DNA of 13,764 nt. Source: an uncultured bacterium. Lineage in GTDB: Bacteria; Actinomycetota; Coriobacteriia; Coriobacteriales; Coriobacteriaceae. Below are positions 5,477 through 12,961 of the stretch, piece by piece (the stretch's first letter is position 1; each line of letters starts with the position of its first letter). Position numbers and translations under genes: made by a program. Where the stretch lies: NCBI GenBank assembly GCA_905215445.1, contig CAJMPZ010000056.1, forward strand, positions 1 through 13,764, read 5' to 3'. The notes below the pieces were generated by a model. It was given only the letters and a program-made list of their open reading frames with translations. It did no database searches and was not told the origin of the DNA.

Positions 5477-5497
5477 CATAATGGAGCGCGAGAGGAG
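5477..5497 (+). promoter_or_regulatory. -10 box and ribosome site of the VanR-like gene
   Basis: CATAAT (5477-5482) is the best -10 candidate, but no good -35 lies 16-18 bases upstream, which is common for activator-dependent promoters. AGAGGAG (5491-5497) is a strong ribosome site 5 bases before the ATG. Confidence 0.5.
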
Positions 5498-5502
5498 CAC
5501 GC

Positions 5503-6198
5503 ATGAACGAGCACATTTTGGTAGTTGATGACGAAAAGGCCATCGCCGACTTGGTTGGTATCTACCTTACAAAAGAAGGCTTTGACGTACAGGTCGCCTA
5601 TAGCGGGGCCGATGCTGCCAAGGCAATCTTGGAGCAGGAGTTCGATCTTGCGCTGCTGGATGTCATGCTGCCCGATATCGATGGGCTTGAGTTGCTGCGT
5701 ACGATCCGTTCCAGCCATACCTATCCCGTGATCATGCTGACGGCGCGCGATGCCCAGCAAGACAAGATCGAGGGCCTTTCGCTTGGCGCGGACGATTACG
5801 TGGTTAAGCCGTTCCGTCCGCTTGAGCTCATCGCGCGCGTGCATGCTCAGCTTCGCCGCTACACCAGCTACGGTAGCCGCGCGCAGGTGGCCGAGTCGCC
5901 GATCATCCAGCTCGACGGCCTGGAGATCAACCGCGATGCTCGTTCCGTAATGGTGGACGGTGCGCCGGTGCGCCTCACGCCCATCGAGTATTCCATCTTG
6001 CTGTATCTGGTCGAGCATCGCGGCAGTGTGGTGGCCGTGGAGGATCTGTTCCGCGCGGTGTGGAACGAGGATTTTATGCCCGGCTCCAACAATACGGTGA
6101 TGGTGCACATTCGCCACCTGCGCGAAAAGATCGGCGACGACGCTCAAAAGCCGCGCTTTATCAAAAACGTCTGGGGCGTCGGCTACATAATCGAATAA
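5503..6198 (+). CDS. VanR-like OmpR-family response regulator
   Basis: This is a 231-aa DNA-binding transcription factor switched by phosphorylation. The receiver domain (about 1-118) has acidic pocket D9/D10, phospho-acceptor D53 in LLDVMLPD, T80 and K102 in KPF. Residues about 131-231 form the winged-helix effector domain, ending WGVGYIIE. The block FRPLELIARVHAQLRRY (104-120) and DDEKAIADLVGIYL near the start closely resemble enterococcal VanR as I remember it. The ATG has a strong ribosome site, and the kinase gene starts 25 bases after the stop, so they form one operon. The divergent neighbour is a D,D-carboxypeptidase, a plausible target. No vanH, vanA/B ligase or vanX is present, so this alone does not predict glycopeptide resistance. 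Its native signal is unknown. Confidence 0.93.
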   Translation: MNEHILVVDDEKAIADLVGIYLTKEGFDVQVAYSGADAAKAILEQEFDLALLDVMLPDIDGLELLRTIRSSHTYPVIMLTARDAQQDKIEGLSLGADDYVVKPFRPLELIARVHAQLRRYTSYGSRAQVAESPIIQLDGLEINRDARSVMVDGAPVRLTPIEYSILLYLVEHRGSVVAVEDLFRAVWNEDFMPGSNNTVMVHIRHLREKIGDDAQKPRFIKNVWGVGYIIE

Positions 6199-6223
6199 CG
6201 CCTTTGATGGTGGGGAAGTGGAT

Positions 6224-7462
6224 ATGACAAAAGACGATAGGCAGGCATTCGAGGTGCCCGATCGACTCTTTGAATACGTGAGGTCGGTCGTCGACAACCG
6301 CGCGCTTGCAACGGTGCTGCTCTTTTTGCTGAGCCTGCTGCTGATTGGCATCGATAACATCGCTGGAATCTTGGCGGTGCTGCTTGTCGGCTTTTTGCTG
6401 ATCGATCGATTTGAAATCGTACGCCGCTGCGTGGTGATTGGCGGTGCCGCGTGGGCCATGACGTTGGCGATTGGCGCCATGGCACTCGGCGGCATCGAAG
6501 GGCCGGTGCTGTTCGATGCCGGCTTTGTATTCAACATGCTTGGCTTTGTGCTGGCGCTTGCCGTGTGCGTGCTGTTCTTTTGCGGCCGCGCCCTGTACTA
6601 CCAGGGCTATGAGCAGGGCGAGCAGCATGCCGATTGTGTGCTGGCCGCTCGTATTCAAGATCGCCTGATCGATCACCCCGACACCTGGGACAACATCGAC
6701 GGCGACTTCCTGGAGGTCGAGGGCGCACTCAACCGTGTGCGCGATCGCGAGCGCAAGGTGCAACAGGCCTTGCGTGACGAGTCTCATCGCAAGGACGATC
6801 TGGTCACGTACTTGGCACATGACCTACGCACCCCGCTTGCCAGTGTGGTGGGCTATCTTTCGCTGCTGCAAGAGGCTCCTGAGCTGCCGGTTGAGCAACG
6901 TGCGCACTTTACGGGCGTGGCGCTCGACAAGGCGCACCGGCTCGATGCACTCATCGAAGAGTTCTTCGATATCACGCGCTTTGACTTCCACGATATCGTG
7001 CTCACGCGCGGCTATGTTGATCTGGGGTTGCTGCTGGCTCAGGTGGCTGACGAGTTCTATCCCATCCTCAACGAGCAACATAAGGAAGCCCAGGTTGATA
7101 TTCGCGAGGGCCTGACGGTGCTCGTGGATGGCGATAAGATGGCCCGCGTGTTTAACAACATCATGAAAAACGCCGTCGCCTATAGCTATGAGGGCTCGAC
7201 TATCACGATTGAGGCCAGGCGCCAAGACGATGGCGGCGTGCGCGTGCGCTTTATCAATCAGGGCGATCCTATCCCTGCGGCTAAGCTCAAGGTGATCTTT
7301 GAGAAGTTCTATCGCCTGGATGCGGCGCGTGCGACCAATCGCGGTGGTGCCGGTTTGGGCCTTGCTATTGCCAAGGAGATCATCGCGGCACACGGCGGTA
7401 CCGTTGCATGTGAATCGACGCCCGAACACACGATATTCACCATCGAGCTGCCCGCCGCATAG
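6224..7462 (+). CDS. VanS-like sensor histidine kinase
   Basis: This membrane kinase is the likely partner of the regulator just upstream. From ATG 6224 (GGGGAAG ribosome site 5 bases before) it has 412 aa; a GTG at 6218 is less well placed. Residues about 27-118 contain roughly four hydrophobic segments in two close pairs, with little extracytoplasmic sequence. A coiled linker (about 145-185) leads to the H-box LAHDLRTPL with H199. The N-box is NNIMKNAVAYS, followed by FEKFYRLD and GGAGLGLAIAKE. The G1 region reads NQGDPIP rather than DxGxG, as in VanS-type kinases. H-box, N-box and ATP-lid regions strongly recall VanS, but the four-helix input region differs from classical two-helix VanS. 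It may sense an intramembrane or envelope signal. Confidence 0.92.
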   Translation: MTKDDRQAFEVPDRLFEYVRSVVDNRALATVLLFLLSLLLIGIDNIAGILAVLLVGFLLIDRFEIVRRCVVIGGAAWAMTLAIGAMALGGIEGPVLFDAGFVFNMLGFVLALAVCVLFFCGRALYYQGYEQGEQHADCVLAARIQDRLIDHPDTWDNIDGDFLEVEGALNRVRDRERKVQQALRDESHRKDDLVTYLAHDLRTPLASVVGYLSLLQEAPELPVEQRAHFTGVALDKAHRLDALIEEFFDITRFDFHDIVLTRGYVDLGLLLAQVADEFYPILNEQHKEAQVDIREGLTVLVDGDKMARVFNNIMKNAVAYSYEGSTITIEARRQDDGGVRVRFINQGDPIPAAKLKVIFEKFYRLDAARATNRGGAGLGLAIAKEIIAAHGGTVACESTPEHTIFTIELPAA

Positions 7463-7483
7463 CTAGCGTGCCCTTACAAACAC

Positions 7484-7510
7484 TTGACAATGTGCTCACG
7501 TGCGTATGAG
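7484..7510 (+). promoter_or_regulatory. Possible promoter of pstB
   Basis: A perfect TTGACA (7484-7489) is followed after 15 bases by TATGAG (7505-7510). The spacing is short and the -10 box poor, so this is tentative. It shows that pstB may be transcribed separately from the kinase upstream. Confidence 0.35.
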
Positions 7511-7523
7511 CCGCGATTCCTAC

Positions 7524-7551
7524 TATCGATACTGCTGAATTGATATCGATA
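7524..7551. promoter_or_regulatory. Two TATCGATA palindromes 20 bp apart before pstB
   Basis: The same 8-bp palindrome occurs at 7524-7531 and 7544-7551, about two helical turns apart, just ahead of the GGAGGT ribosome site (7553-7558) of pstB. The arrangement suits a dimeric DNA-binding protein. No known operator was recognised. Confidence 0.3.
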
Positions 7552-7565
7552 TGGAGGTGTGCGGT

Positions 7566-8441
7566 ATGACGGCTGCTGCGGCTGTGGAGCCCACGGAGCT
7601 TGAAGAACTCATGGAAGCGCAGGCCGAGGCCGCGCATGAGCGCGAGGTTGGGGATGCGACTCGCCCCACGGCAGAGGATCTTGCCGCCTCGCCGACGCGC
7701 ATCGACGTCGAGGGCCTCGACCTGTTCTATGGCGACCACCATGCGCTCAAGGACGTGAATATCAAGATCCGCGACAAGCAGATCACCTCGTTCATCGGGC
7801 CTTCGGGCTGCGGAAAGTCCACGTTGCTGCGCTGCTTTAACCGCATGAACGACGGCATCAAGGATTGCCGCATCGAGGGCAAGATTGCGCTCGATGGTCA
7901 AGATATCCTGGGCGATTGCGACATCTGCCGTTTGCGCCAGCGCGTGGGCATGGTGTTCCAACGCCCCAACCCATTTCCCATGAGCATCTACGACAACGTC
8001 GCCTACGGTCCTCGCGGTATGGGTGTGCGCGACCGCGCCGTGCTCGATGAGCTGGTCGAGGACTCCCTGCGTCGCGCTGCCCTGTGGGACGAGGTCAAGG
8101 ACAAGCTCAAAGAGTCGGGCCTGGGTCTTTCGGGTGGACAGCAGCAGCGCCTGTGCATCGCCCGCGCACTTGCCGTGCAGCCCGACATTCTGCTGATGGA
8201 CGAGCCGACCTCGGCACTCGACCCTGTGTCGACGTTGGTGGTGGAGCAGCTGGCCTGCGAGCTCAAGGAGATCTGCACGCTGGTGGTCGTGACGCACAAC
8301 ATGCAGCAGGCCGCGCGTATTTCCGATTCGGTTGCGTTCTTTTTGCTGGGTGAGCTGGTGGAGTACGCGCCCACCGCGCAACTCTTCAAGAATCCGTCCG
8401 ATCCGCGCACCGCGGATTATTTGACGGGGCGTTTTGGCTGA
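7566..8441 (+). CDS. pstB: Phosphate ABC transporter ATP-binding protein PstB
   Basis: PstB is the cytoplasmic ATPase that powers phosphate import through PstC/PstA and, in many bacteria, takes part in PhoR signalling. I chose ATG 7566 because GGAGGT (7553-7558) lies 7 bases ahead; the upstream ATG 7551 overlaps that site. The product is 291 aa, with an acidic, alanine-rich N-terminal extension of about 43 residues before the usual PstB start. Walker A is GPSGCGKST, followed by the PstB-typical RCFNRMND. The Q-loop is FQRPNPFP, the signature LSGGQQQRLCIARALA, Walker B ILLMDEPTSALDP and the H-loop VVVTHNMQQAARISD. All catalytic residues are present. pstS, pstC, pstA and phoU are absent; upstream is a kinase gene and downstream a PhoB/PhoR pair. 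Confidence 0.95.
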   Translation: MTAAAAVEPTELEELMEAQAEAAHEREVGDATRPTAEDLAASPTRIDVEGLDLFYGDHHALKDVNIKIRDKQITSFIGPSGCGKSTLLRCFNRMNDGIKDCRIEGKIALDGQDILGDCDICRLRQRVGMVFQRPNPFPMSIYDNVAYGPRGMGVRDRAVLDELVEDSLRRAALWDEVKDKLKESGLGLSGGQQQRLCIARALAVQPDILLMDEPTSALDPVSTLVVEQLACELKEICTLVVVTHNMQQAARISDSVAFFLLGELVEYAPTAQLFKNPSDPRTADYLTGRFG

Positions 8442-8505
8442 CGCTGTCTTTTACAGGTGCCTTTAGGGTTAAGATGCGGTCATATCGGCCGCAAAGGGGT
8501 TCAAC

Positions 8506-9234
8506 ATGATCTATTACGTCGAGGACGATGACAACATCAGGGATTTGACAGTCTACGCGCTGCGCAAGCAGGGAATCGAGGCCGAGGGCTTTTCGTGTGA
8601 TGGCGAGTTTAAAGCTGCCGTGGCGCGACGGGTGCCCGATGCTGTGCTGCTCGATATCATGCTGCCCGACACCGATGGCTTGGCGATTATGCGTCGCCTG
8701 CGTGCCGATCGCCTGACGGCGACGGTGCCCATCATGATGCTTACCGCCAAGGACACCGAACTCGACAAGGTGATGGCGCTCGATGGCGGTGCCGACGATT
8801 ACCTGACTAAGCCGTTTTCGCTCATGGAGCTTGCGAGCCGCTGCCGCGCACTGCTGCGTCGCGGCGGCATGGTCAAGCAGGCGAGCGATGTGCTCAGCGT
8901 GGGCGACATCGTGCTTTCGCCCAGCCATCGCGAGGTGACCGTTGCCGGCGAGCCGCTTAAGCTCACCCTGCGCGAGTTCGACCTGCTCGAGTACCTCATG
9001 CGCAAGCCCGGCGTGGTCTTTACCCGCGAGTCGTTGCTGCAGAGCGTGTGGGGCTGGGACTTCGACGGCGGTTCGCGCACCGTTGACGTGCACGTGCAGA
9101 CGCTTCGCCAAAAACTGGGCGAGCATGCCAGCGCCATCGAGACCGTGCGCGGCGTGGGTTATCGCCTAGCCGAGCCTTCTGCCGGTGATGGTGCCGAAGG
9201 CGACGACACCGCGGCCACCGCATCGGAGGGGTAA
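8506..9234 (+). CDS. phoB: PhoB-like OmpR-family response regulator
   Basis: This 242-aa phosphorylation-controlled transcription factor probably governs the phosphate-starvation response. The receiver domain starts MIYYVEDDDNIRDL, a beginning typical of the clostridial PhoB group that sits beside pst genes. It has acidic residues at positions 6-8, phospho-acceptor D50 in LLDIMLPD, the TAKD switch region and KPF. The winged helix spans roughly 125-225, with recognition-helix region SRTVDVHVQTLRQKL and ending VRGVGYRL. A 15-20 residue acidic/alanine tail follows that is not part of the fold. AAAGGGG lies 7 bases before the ATG. It follows pstB by 64 bases, and the kinase starts 3 bases after the stop. 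PhoB identity rests on family features plus context. Confidence 0.85.
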   Translation: MIYYVEDDDNIRDLTVYALRKQGIEAEGFSCDGEFKAAVARRVPDAVLLDIMLPDTDGLAIMRRLRADRLTATVPIMMLTAKDTELDKVMALDGGADDYLTKPFSLMELASRCRALLRRGGMVKQASDVLSVGDIVLSPSHREVTVAGEPLKLTLREFDLLEYLMRKPGVVFTRESLLQSVWGWDFDGGSRTVDVHVQTLRQKLGEHASAIETVRGVGYRLAEPSAGDGAEGDDTAATASEG

Positions 9235-9237
9235 CCC

Positions 9238-10662
9238 GTGGTCTTCGCCCCCCAGGGAAAACATACGCTGTCGCACCGCGTTTTTGTGACGATCTTTGTC
9301 TGCGCCATGGCGGTTATCGTGGCGTTTACGGTGCTGGGTGCGTTCTTTGTGCAAAACACTTTGGCGGATGCCACGAGTGCCAATCTGGCGCAGGAAACTG
9401 AGCTCATTGCTGCCGCCCTCGACGAGCAGCAGGAGCCCATTCCGTTCTTGCGAAGCCTCGATCGCGAGGATCTTCGTATCACGCTGATCAATAAGGACGG
9501 ATCTGTTGCCTACGACAACGAGGCGTCGCCTTCCACACTGCCCAACCATGGCGATCGCCCCGAGGTCATCGAGGCCTTTGAGAGTGGTTCGGGTTCCGCG
9601 GAGCGCGCAAGCTCTACACTCGACGAGATTATGCTGTATCGCGCCGTCACCCTTGATAACGGCCAGGTCGTTCGCTTGGCGCAGGCCCAGCCTGGCGTTG
9701 CGGCGATTTTGCTGTCGATGCTGGCGCCGATGCTGCTTATCGCAGCAGCGGGTGCAGTACTCTCGTTTTTTATGGCGCGCCGTGAGTCCCGTGCCATCAT
9801 CGCGCCGTTGCAAGAGGTGGATTTGGATCACCCACGCCGTAGCTATGAGCACGCCTATGCCGAGATGGTCCCCATGCTTGAGCGTATCGAGTCGCAGCGC
9901 CAGGAACTCAAGCGCCAAATGGCGGTGCTAGCGGACAACGACCGTATGCGCCGCGAGTTCACGGCGAATATCACTCATGAGCTCAAGACGCCGCTTACGG
10001 CGATTTCGGGCTATGCCGAGCTCATCGCAAATGGCATGGTCGAGGGCGAGGACGACCTGCGCAACTTTGGCGGTCGCATCTATCGTGAGGCGGGCCGCTT
10101 GGCAGCGCTTGTCAACGACATCCTTACGCTGTCTAACTTGGACGAGGCCGAACGTGCAACTGAGGGCGAGGCGGTGCCCATTGGGTCCACGGAGCCTATT
10201 GAGCTCTCGCGTGCGATCTACGCGGTTGAACAGCGTCTTGAACAGGTTGCCCGTCAGGCGAATGTGACGATAAGTCATGAGACCAAGCCTGTGGTCATCG
10301 AAGGCGTGTCGCGCTTGGTCGACGAGCTCATCTATAATCTGGCAAGCAACGCCATCCGCTACAATCGGCCCGGCGGTACGGTTACGCTGCAGTGCGGCAC
10401 CAACGACGAAGGCCATCCGTTCCTCGCTGTCGCCGACACGGGAATCGGTATCGCGCCTGAAGAACAGGGCAAGGTATTTGAGCGGTTCTATCGCGTGGAC
10501 AAGAGTAGGTCCAAGGCACGCGGCGGAACTGGCCTGGGGCTTGCCATTGTCAAGCATGCGGCCCTGTATCATCACGCCACGCTTGATCTGTCGAGCGAGT
10601 TGGGCGTGGGAACCACCATTACGGTGACGTTTCCCATACAGCAGGACGAGCCATTCGCATAG
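9238..10662 (+). CDS. phoR: PhoR-like sensor histidine kinase
   Basis: This 474-aa membrane kinase is paired with the regulator ending 3 bases upstream. The GTG start is backed by GGAGGGG (9225-9231), which overlaps the end of the preceding gene and suggests translational coupling. TM1 is about residues 12-38 and TM2 about 155-180, with an extracytoplasmic sensor region of about 115 residues between them. A HAMP-like linker follows. The H-box is ITHELKTPL with H247, the N-box LIYNLASNAIRYN, G1 ADTGIGIAP, the F-box FERFYRVDKSR and G2 GGTGLGLAIVK, so it should be catalytically intact. PhoR kinases commonly monitor phosphate through PstB and PhoU rather than by direct ligand binding. With pstB next door this is the likely role, but the sensor region itself does not prove phosphate as signal. 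Confidence 0.85.
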   Translation: MVFAPQGKHTLSHRVFVTIFVCAMAVIVAFTVLGAFFVQNTLADATSANLAQETELIAAALDEQQEPIPFLRSLDREDLRITLINKDGSVAYDNEASPSTLPNHGDRPEVIEAFESGSGSAERASSTLDEIMLYRAVTLDNGQVVRLAQAQPGVAAILLSMLAPMLLIAAAGAVLSFFMARRESRAIIAPLQEVDLDHPRRSYEHAYAEMVPMLERIESQRQELKRQMAVLADNDRMRREFTANITHELKTPLTAISGYAELIANGMVEGEDDLRNFGGRIYREAGRLAALVNDILTLSNLDEAERATEGEAVPIGSTEPIELSRAIYAVEQRLEQVARQANVTISHETKPVVIEGVSRLVDELIYNLASNAIRYNRPGGTVTLQCGTNDEGHPFLAVADTGIGIAPEEQGKVFERFYRVDKSRSKARGGTGLGLAIVKHAALYHHATLDLSSELGVGTTITVTFPIQQDEPFA

Positions 10663-10687
10663 CGATACAACATAGATATTGATATAG

Positions 10688-10720
10688 ACGCCGCATTTGA
10701 CTTTCGGGTGCGGCGTTGTT
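10688..10720 (+). terminator. Weak terminator candidate after phoR
   Basis: ACGCCGCA (10688-10695) pairs perfectly with TGCGGCGT (10709-10716) around a 13-base loop, followed by TGTTGTG rather than a clean T-run. It may end the pstB-phoBR transcript only partly. The rest of 10663-10857 holds only the next promoter and a 5-bp hairpin at 10752-10765. Confidence 0.45.
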
Positions 10721-10781
10721 GTGCAATTTTACGATTGCTTCCGACATTTTTACAGGAGAGCCTGTTTCTTATGTATAGAGT

Positions 10782-10810
10782 TTGGTCTCGGTAAAAAGAT
10801 GCGATAACAT
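10782..10810 (+). promoter_or_regulatory. Probable promoter of the polysaccharide-control operon
   Basis: TTGGTC (10782-10787) and TAACAT (10805-10810) are 17 bases apart, about 48 bases before the first start codon. Each box matches the consensus at four positions of six. Confidence 0.5.
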
Positions 10811-10857
10811 ACGGACAGTTTTGTCAATCCGAACTGGGGAAATGAAAGGCAAGCTGC

Positions 10858-11514
10858 ATGACCCTTCTCGAACTGTTCCAGCTGCTGAAGAAGCACCTCA
10901 AGCTGGTCATCACCCTTCCGGTGGTCTGCGCGATCGCCATGGGCATCGTGTCCTTCGTTGCGATGGACAACACCTACACCGCGACGACGAGCATGTACAT
11001 TCTCGCCAAGACCGACGATAGCGGTCAGATGAGCTACAACGATCTCTCGGCGAGCCAGATGCTTTCCAACGATATCGCCACGCTGCTGGATAGCGATAGC
11101 GTTAAGAGCGGTGCAGCCAATGAACTGGGCCTCACCGATCTGGATGACTACAAGGTGTCTGTTTCCTCCGAGACCACCACGCGTGTCATTACGCTTTCGG
11201 TTACCGGCACCGATGCCAAGGAGACGGCTAAGGTCGCAAAGGCCATGGCCAGCTCGGTGAGTACGGTCGCTCAGAACGTCGGCGCTGCCCAGAGCATCAA
11301 CGTTATCGACGAGGCTAAGACCCCCGAAGCCCCCAGCGGCCCCAAGCGCACGCTGTATATTGCCGTCGCGTTCCTCGCCGGTATCTTTATCGCAGTTGCC
11401 TATGTCGTTTTGGCAGACATGCTCAATACCCGCATCCGCGGTGCCGAAGAGGCAGAAGAGCTCCTGGGCATTCCCGTTGTTGGCCGAATTCCGGCTATGA
11501 AAGGTGGTAAATAG
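10858..11514 (+). CDS. Wzz/CpsC-like polysaccharide chain-length and kinase-activator protein
   Basis: This 218-aa inner-membrane protein of the Wzz (polysaccharide co-polymerase) family, Gram-positive CpsC/CapA type, helps set exopolysaccharide chain length and switches on its partner tyrosine kinase. TM1 is about residues 15-36 and TM2 about 163-186. The extracytoplasmic domain of about 125 residues between them begins with the family-typical YTATTSMYIL. A proline-rich stretch (KTPEAPSGPKR) precedes TM2, as is usual in this family. The cytoplasmic tail RIRGAEEAEELLGIPVVGRIP is the sort of segment that activates CpsD-type kinases. AAAGG lies 8 bases before the ATG. The kinase gene begins 2 bases after the stop, so the two are translationally linked. 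Confidence 0.9.
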   Translation: MTLLELFQLLKKHLKLVITLPVVCAIAMGIVSFVAMDNTYTATTSMYILAKTDDSGQMSYNDLSASQMLSNDIATLLDSDSVKSGAANELGLTDLDDYKVSVSSETTTRVITLSVTGTDAKETAKVAKAMASSVSTVAQNVGAAQSINVIDEAKTPEAPSGPKRTLYIAVAFLAGIFIAVAYVVLADMLNTRIRGAEEAEELLGIPVVGRIPAMKGGK

Positions 11515-11516
11515 GC

Positions 11517-12254
11517 ATGGCTAAGGCAAAGAACACCGATAAGCTCGTTGTACAGAATGCCGCCAAGACCCTTCTGGCCAACATCCGCTTTGCGAGCGTG
11601 GATGACCCCATTCGCACCATTACCGTTACCTCCTCGATTCCCAACGAGGGCAAGTCTACGGTTTCCATTAACCTTGCTCAGGCAATCGCCACGAGCGGCA
11701 AGTCCGTGCTCCTGGTCGAGGCCGATATGCGCCGCAGGTCCCTTTCCGATATGCTCGGCGTTCGTTCGCGCGGCGGACTCTATGCGGTCCTTTCCGAGCA
11801 GATCTCCATTGACCAGGCAATTGTCGAGACGGGTCAGAAGAACTTCTACTTCCTCGATGCCGAGCCACACATTCCCAATCCTGCCGACATCATCGTCTCC
11901 CATCGCTTTTCCAAGTTGGTCAAGGCACTGTCTGCTAAGTTCCAGTACGTCATCTTCGATGCTCCCCCGGTCGGCACCTTCATCGATGCTGCCGAGATTG
12001 CCAGCCTGACCGACGGCACGCTGTTCGTGGTGCGCGAGGACTTTACCAAGCGCGAAGAGGCGCTCAATGCTATCGCCCAGCTTAAGAAGTCCGAGAAGGT
12101 CAAGCTCATCGGTACCGTCATGAATTACTGTGAGACCGAGACCAGCGAGTACTACTATTCTTACTACACCAAGGACGGTAAGAAGGTTAAGAAGGGCTCC
12201 GACAATCAGGGCACTTCCAAAAAGGGCATCTTCACCAACCGAGCAAACGTTTAG
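11517..12254 (+). CDS. CpsD-like bacterial tyrosine (BY) kinase
   Basis: This 245-aa cytoplasmic P-loop tyrosine kinase of the CpsD/CapB type phosphorylates itself and controls capsule or exopolysaccharide assembly together with the Wzz-like protein. The variant Walker A SIPNEGKST spans 40-48, Walker A' is LLVEADMRR (65-73) and Walker B VIFDAPP lies near 145-151. The C-terminal tyrosine cluster YYYSYY (about 212-217) is the usual autophosphorylation site, followed by a lysine-rich tail. The family needs the CpsC tail for activity, and that protein is encoded immediately upstream. The ATG follows the upstream stop by 2 bases, with AGGTGG as ribosome site. All signature elements are present. 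The phosphatase gene for the same cycle starts 17 bases downstream. Confidence 0.93.
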   Translation: MAKAKNTDKLVVQNAAKTLLANIRFASVDDPIRTITVTSSIPNEGKSTVSINLAQAIATSGKSVLLVEADMRRRSLSDMLGVRSRGGLYAVLSEQISIDQAIVETGQKNFYFLDAEPHIPNPADIIVSHRFSKLVKALSAKFQYVIFDAPPVGTFIDAAEIASLTDGTLFVVREDFTKREEALNAIAQLKKSEKVKLIGTVMNYCETETSEYYYSYYTKDGKKVKKGSDNQGTSKKGIFTNRANV

Positions 12255-12271
12255 TTGATTAGGGCCGACCT

Positions 12272-12922
12272 ATGCGTGACATTCATTGCCATATCTTGCC
12301 GGGTGTAGACGACGGCGCCGCCGATCTCGATGAGAGCTTGGCGATGCTCGAGGCTGCCAAGCGGGCCGGTGTAACCAGAATCGTTTGCACTCCTCACTGC
12401 CGTGATCCCTATTTTGATTACGACAAGATGTGGGATGCCTTTGAGCTGCTGCGCGATAACGCTGACGGTTTTCCGCTCCAGATGGGCTTCGAGGTCAACC
12501 ATCGAAAGCTCGTTGAACTTGGTATCGATGCCGCGGAGCACTTGCATTTCGATGGGACCAACGAGTTCCTGCTCGAGCTTTCGACGCATGCCGATGCGTA
12601 TGCGTTTAGAGAATACGAGAACACGATTTACGATTTGCAGTGCCGTGGCTACCAGGTGATCATCGCTCATCCTGAGCGCTATCGTGCGGTTCAAAAGGAT
12701 GTAAGTGTGGCGGAACGCCTAGTCGATATGGGCTGCAAGCTGCAGGCTTCGGCGGACTTCATTGCCGGCGGTCGCTTTGGTCGCGAGAAAAAGCCGGCAC
12801 AGCGCCTGTTCGATCAGAACTTGTACAGCTTCATCGCGAGCGATGCCCATAATGTGGGTCATTACGACTGCCTGGCGAAGGCTCGCGCGAAGTTTAGCGT
12901 GCGCGGAGCTCATTTTCGCTAA
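12272..12922 (+). CDS. CpsB/YwqE-like PHP-family tyrosine phosphatase
   Basis: This 216-aa metal-dependent phosphatase of the PHP superfamily dephosphorylates BY-kinases such as the one encoded just upstream. Metal-ligand motifs appear in order: DIHCHILPGVDDG (His5, His7), CTPH (His42), the GFEVN glutamate region, AHPERY (His133) and SDAHN (Asp191, His193). These match the CpsB/CapC/YwqE group rather than low-molecular-weight phosphatases. It is slightly shorter than typical members (about 240-255 aa), but all motifs are present. AGGG lies 7 bases before the ATG. The gene order Wzz-like, kinase, phosphatase makes a complete regulatory cycle, yet no flippase, polymerase or glycosyltransferase follows. 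Confidence 0.92.
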   Translation: MRDIHCHILPGVDDGAADLDESLAMLEAAKRAGVTRIVCTPHCRDPYFDYDKMWDAFELLRDNADGFPLQMGFEVNHRKLVELGIDAAEHLHFDGTNEFLLELSTHADAYAFREYENTIYDLQCRGYQVIIAHPERYRAVQKDVSVAERLVDMGCKLQASADFIAGGRFGREKKPAQRLFDQNLYSFIASDAHNVGHYDCLAKARAKFSVRGAHFR

Positions 12923-12961
12923 AATCTGTCCCTAACGTTCTCATTGAATGAAAGGGCAGCC

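Noticed and set aside
5434..6820. Long minus-strand frames opposite the two-component genes (5434-6537, 6161-6820, also 7437-8381 and 8386-9126)
   Set aside because: They are antisense shadows of well-supported domain-bearing genes, with His/Gln/Arg-rich composition typical of complementary-strand readings.
5503..7462. Vancomycin-resistance operon
   Set aside because: Only the regulator and kinase resemble Van proteins; no ligase, dehydrogenase or VanX-type dipeptidase lies in the window, and the carboxypeptidase is a PBP5-type serine enzyme, not VanY.
12944..12961. Upstream TTG start for the acetyltransferase
   Set aside because: No ribosome site precedes it, while GAAAGGG is correctly spaced for ATG 12962.
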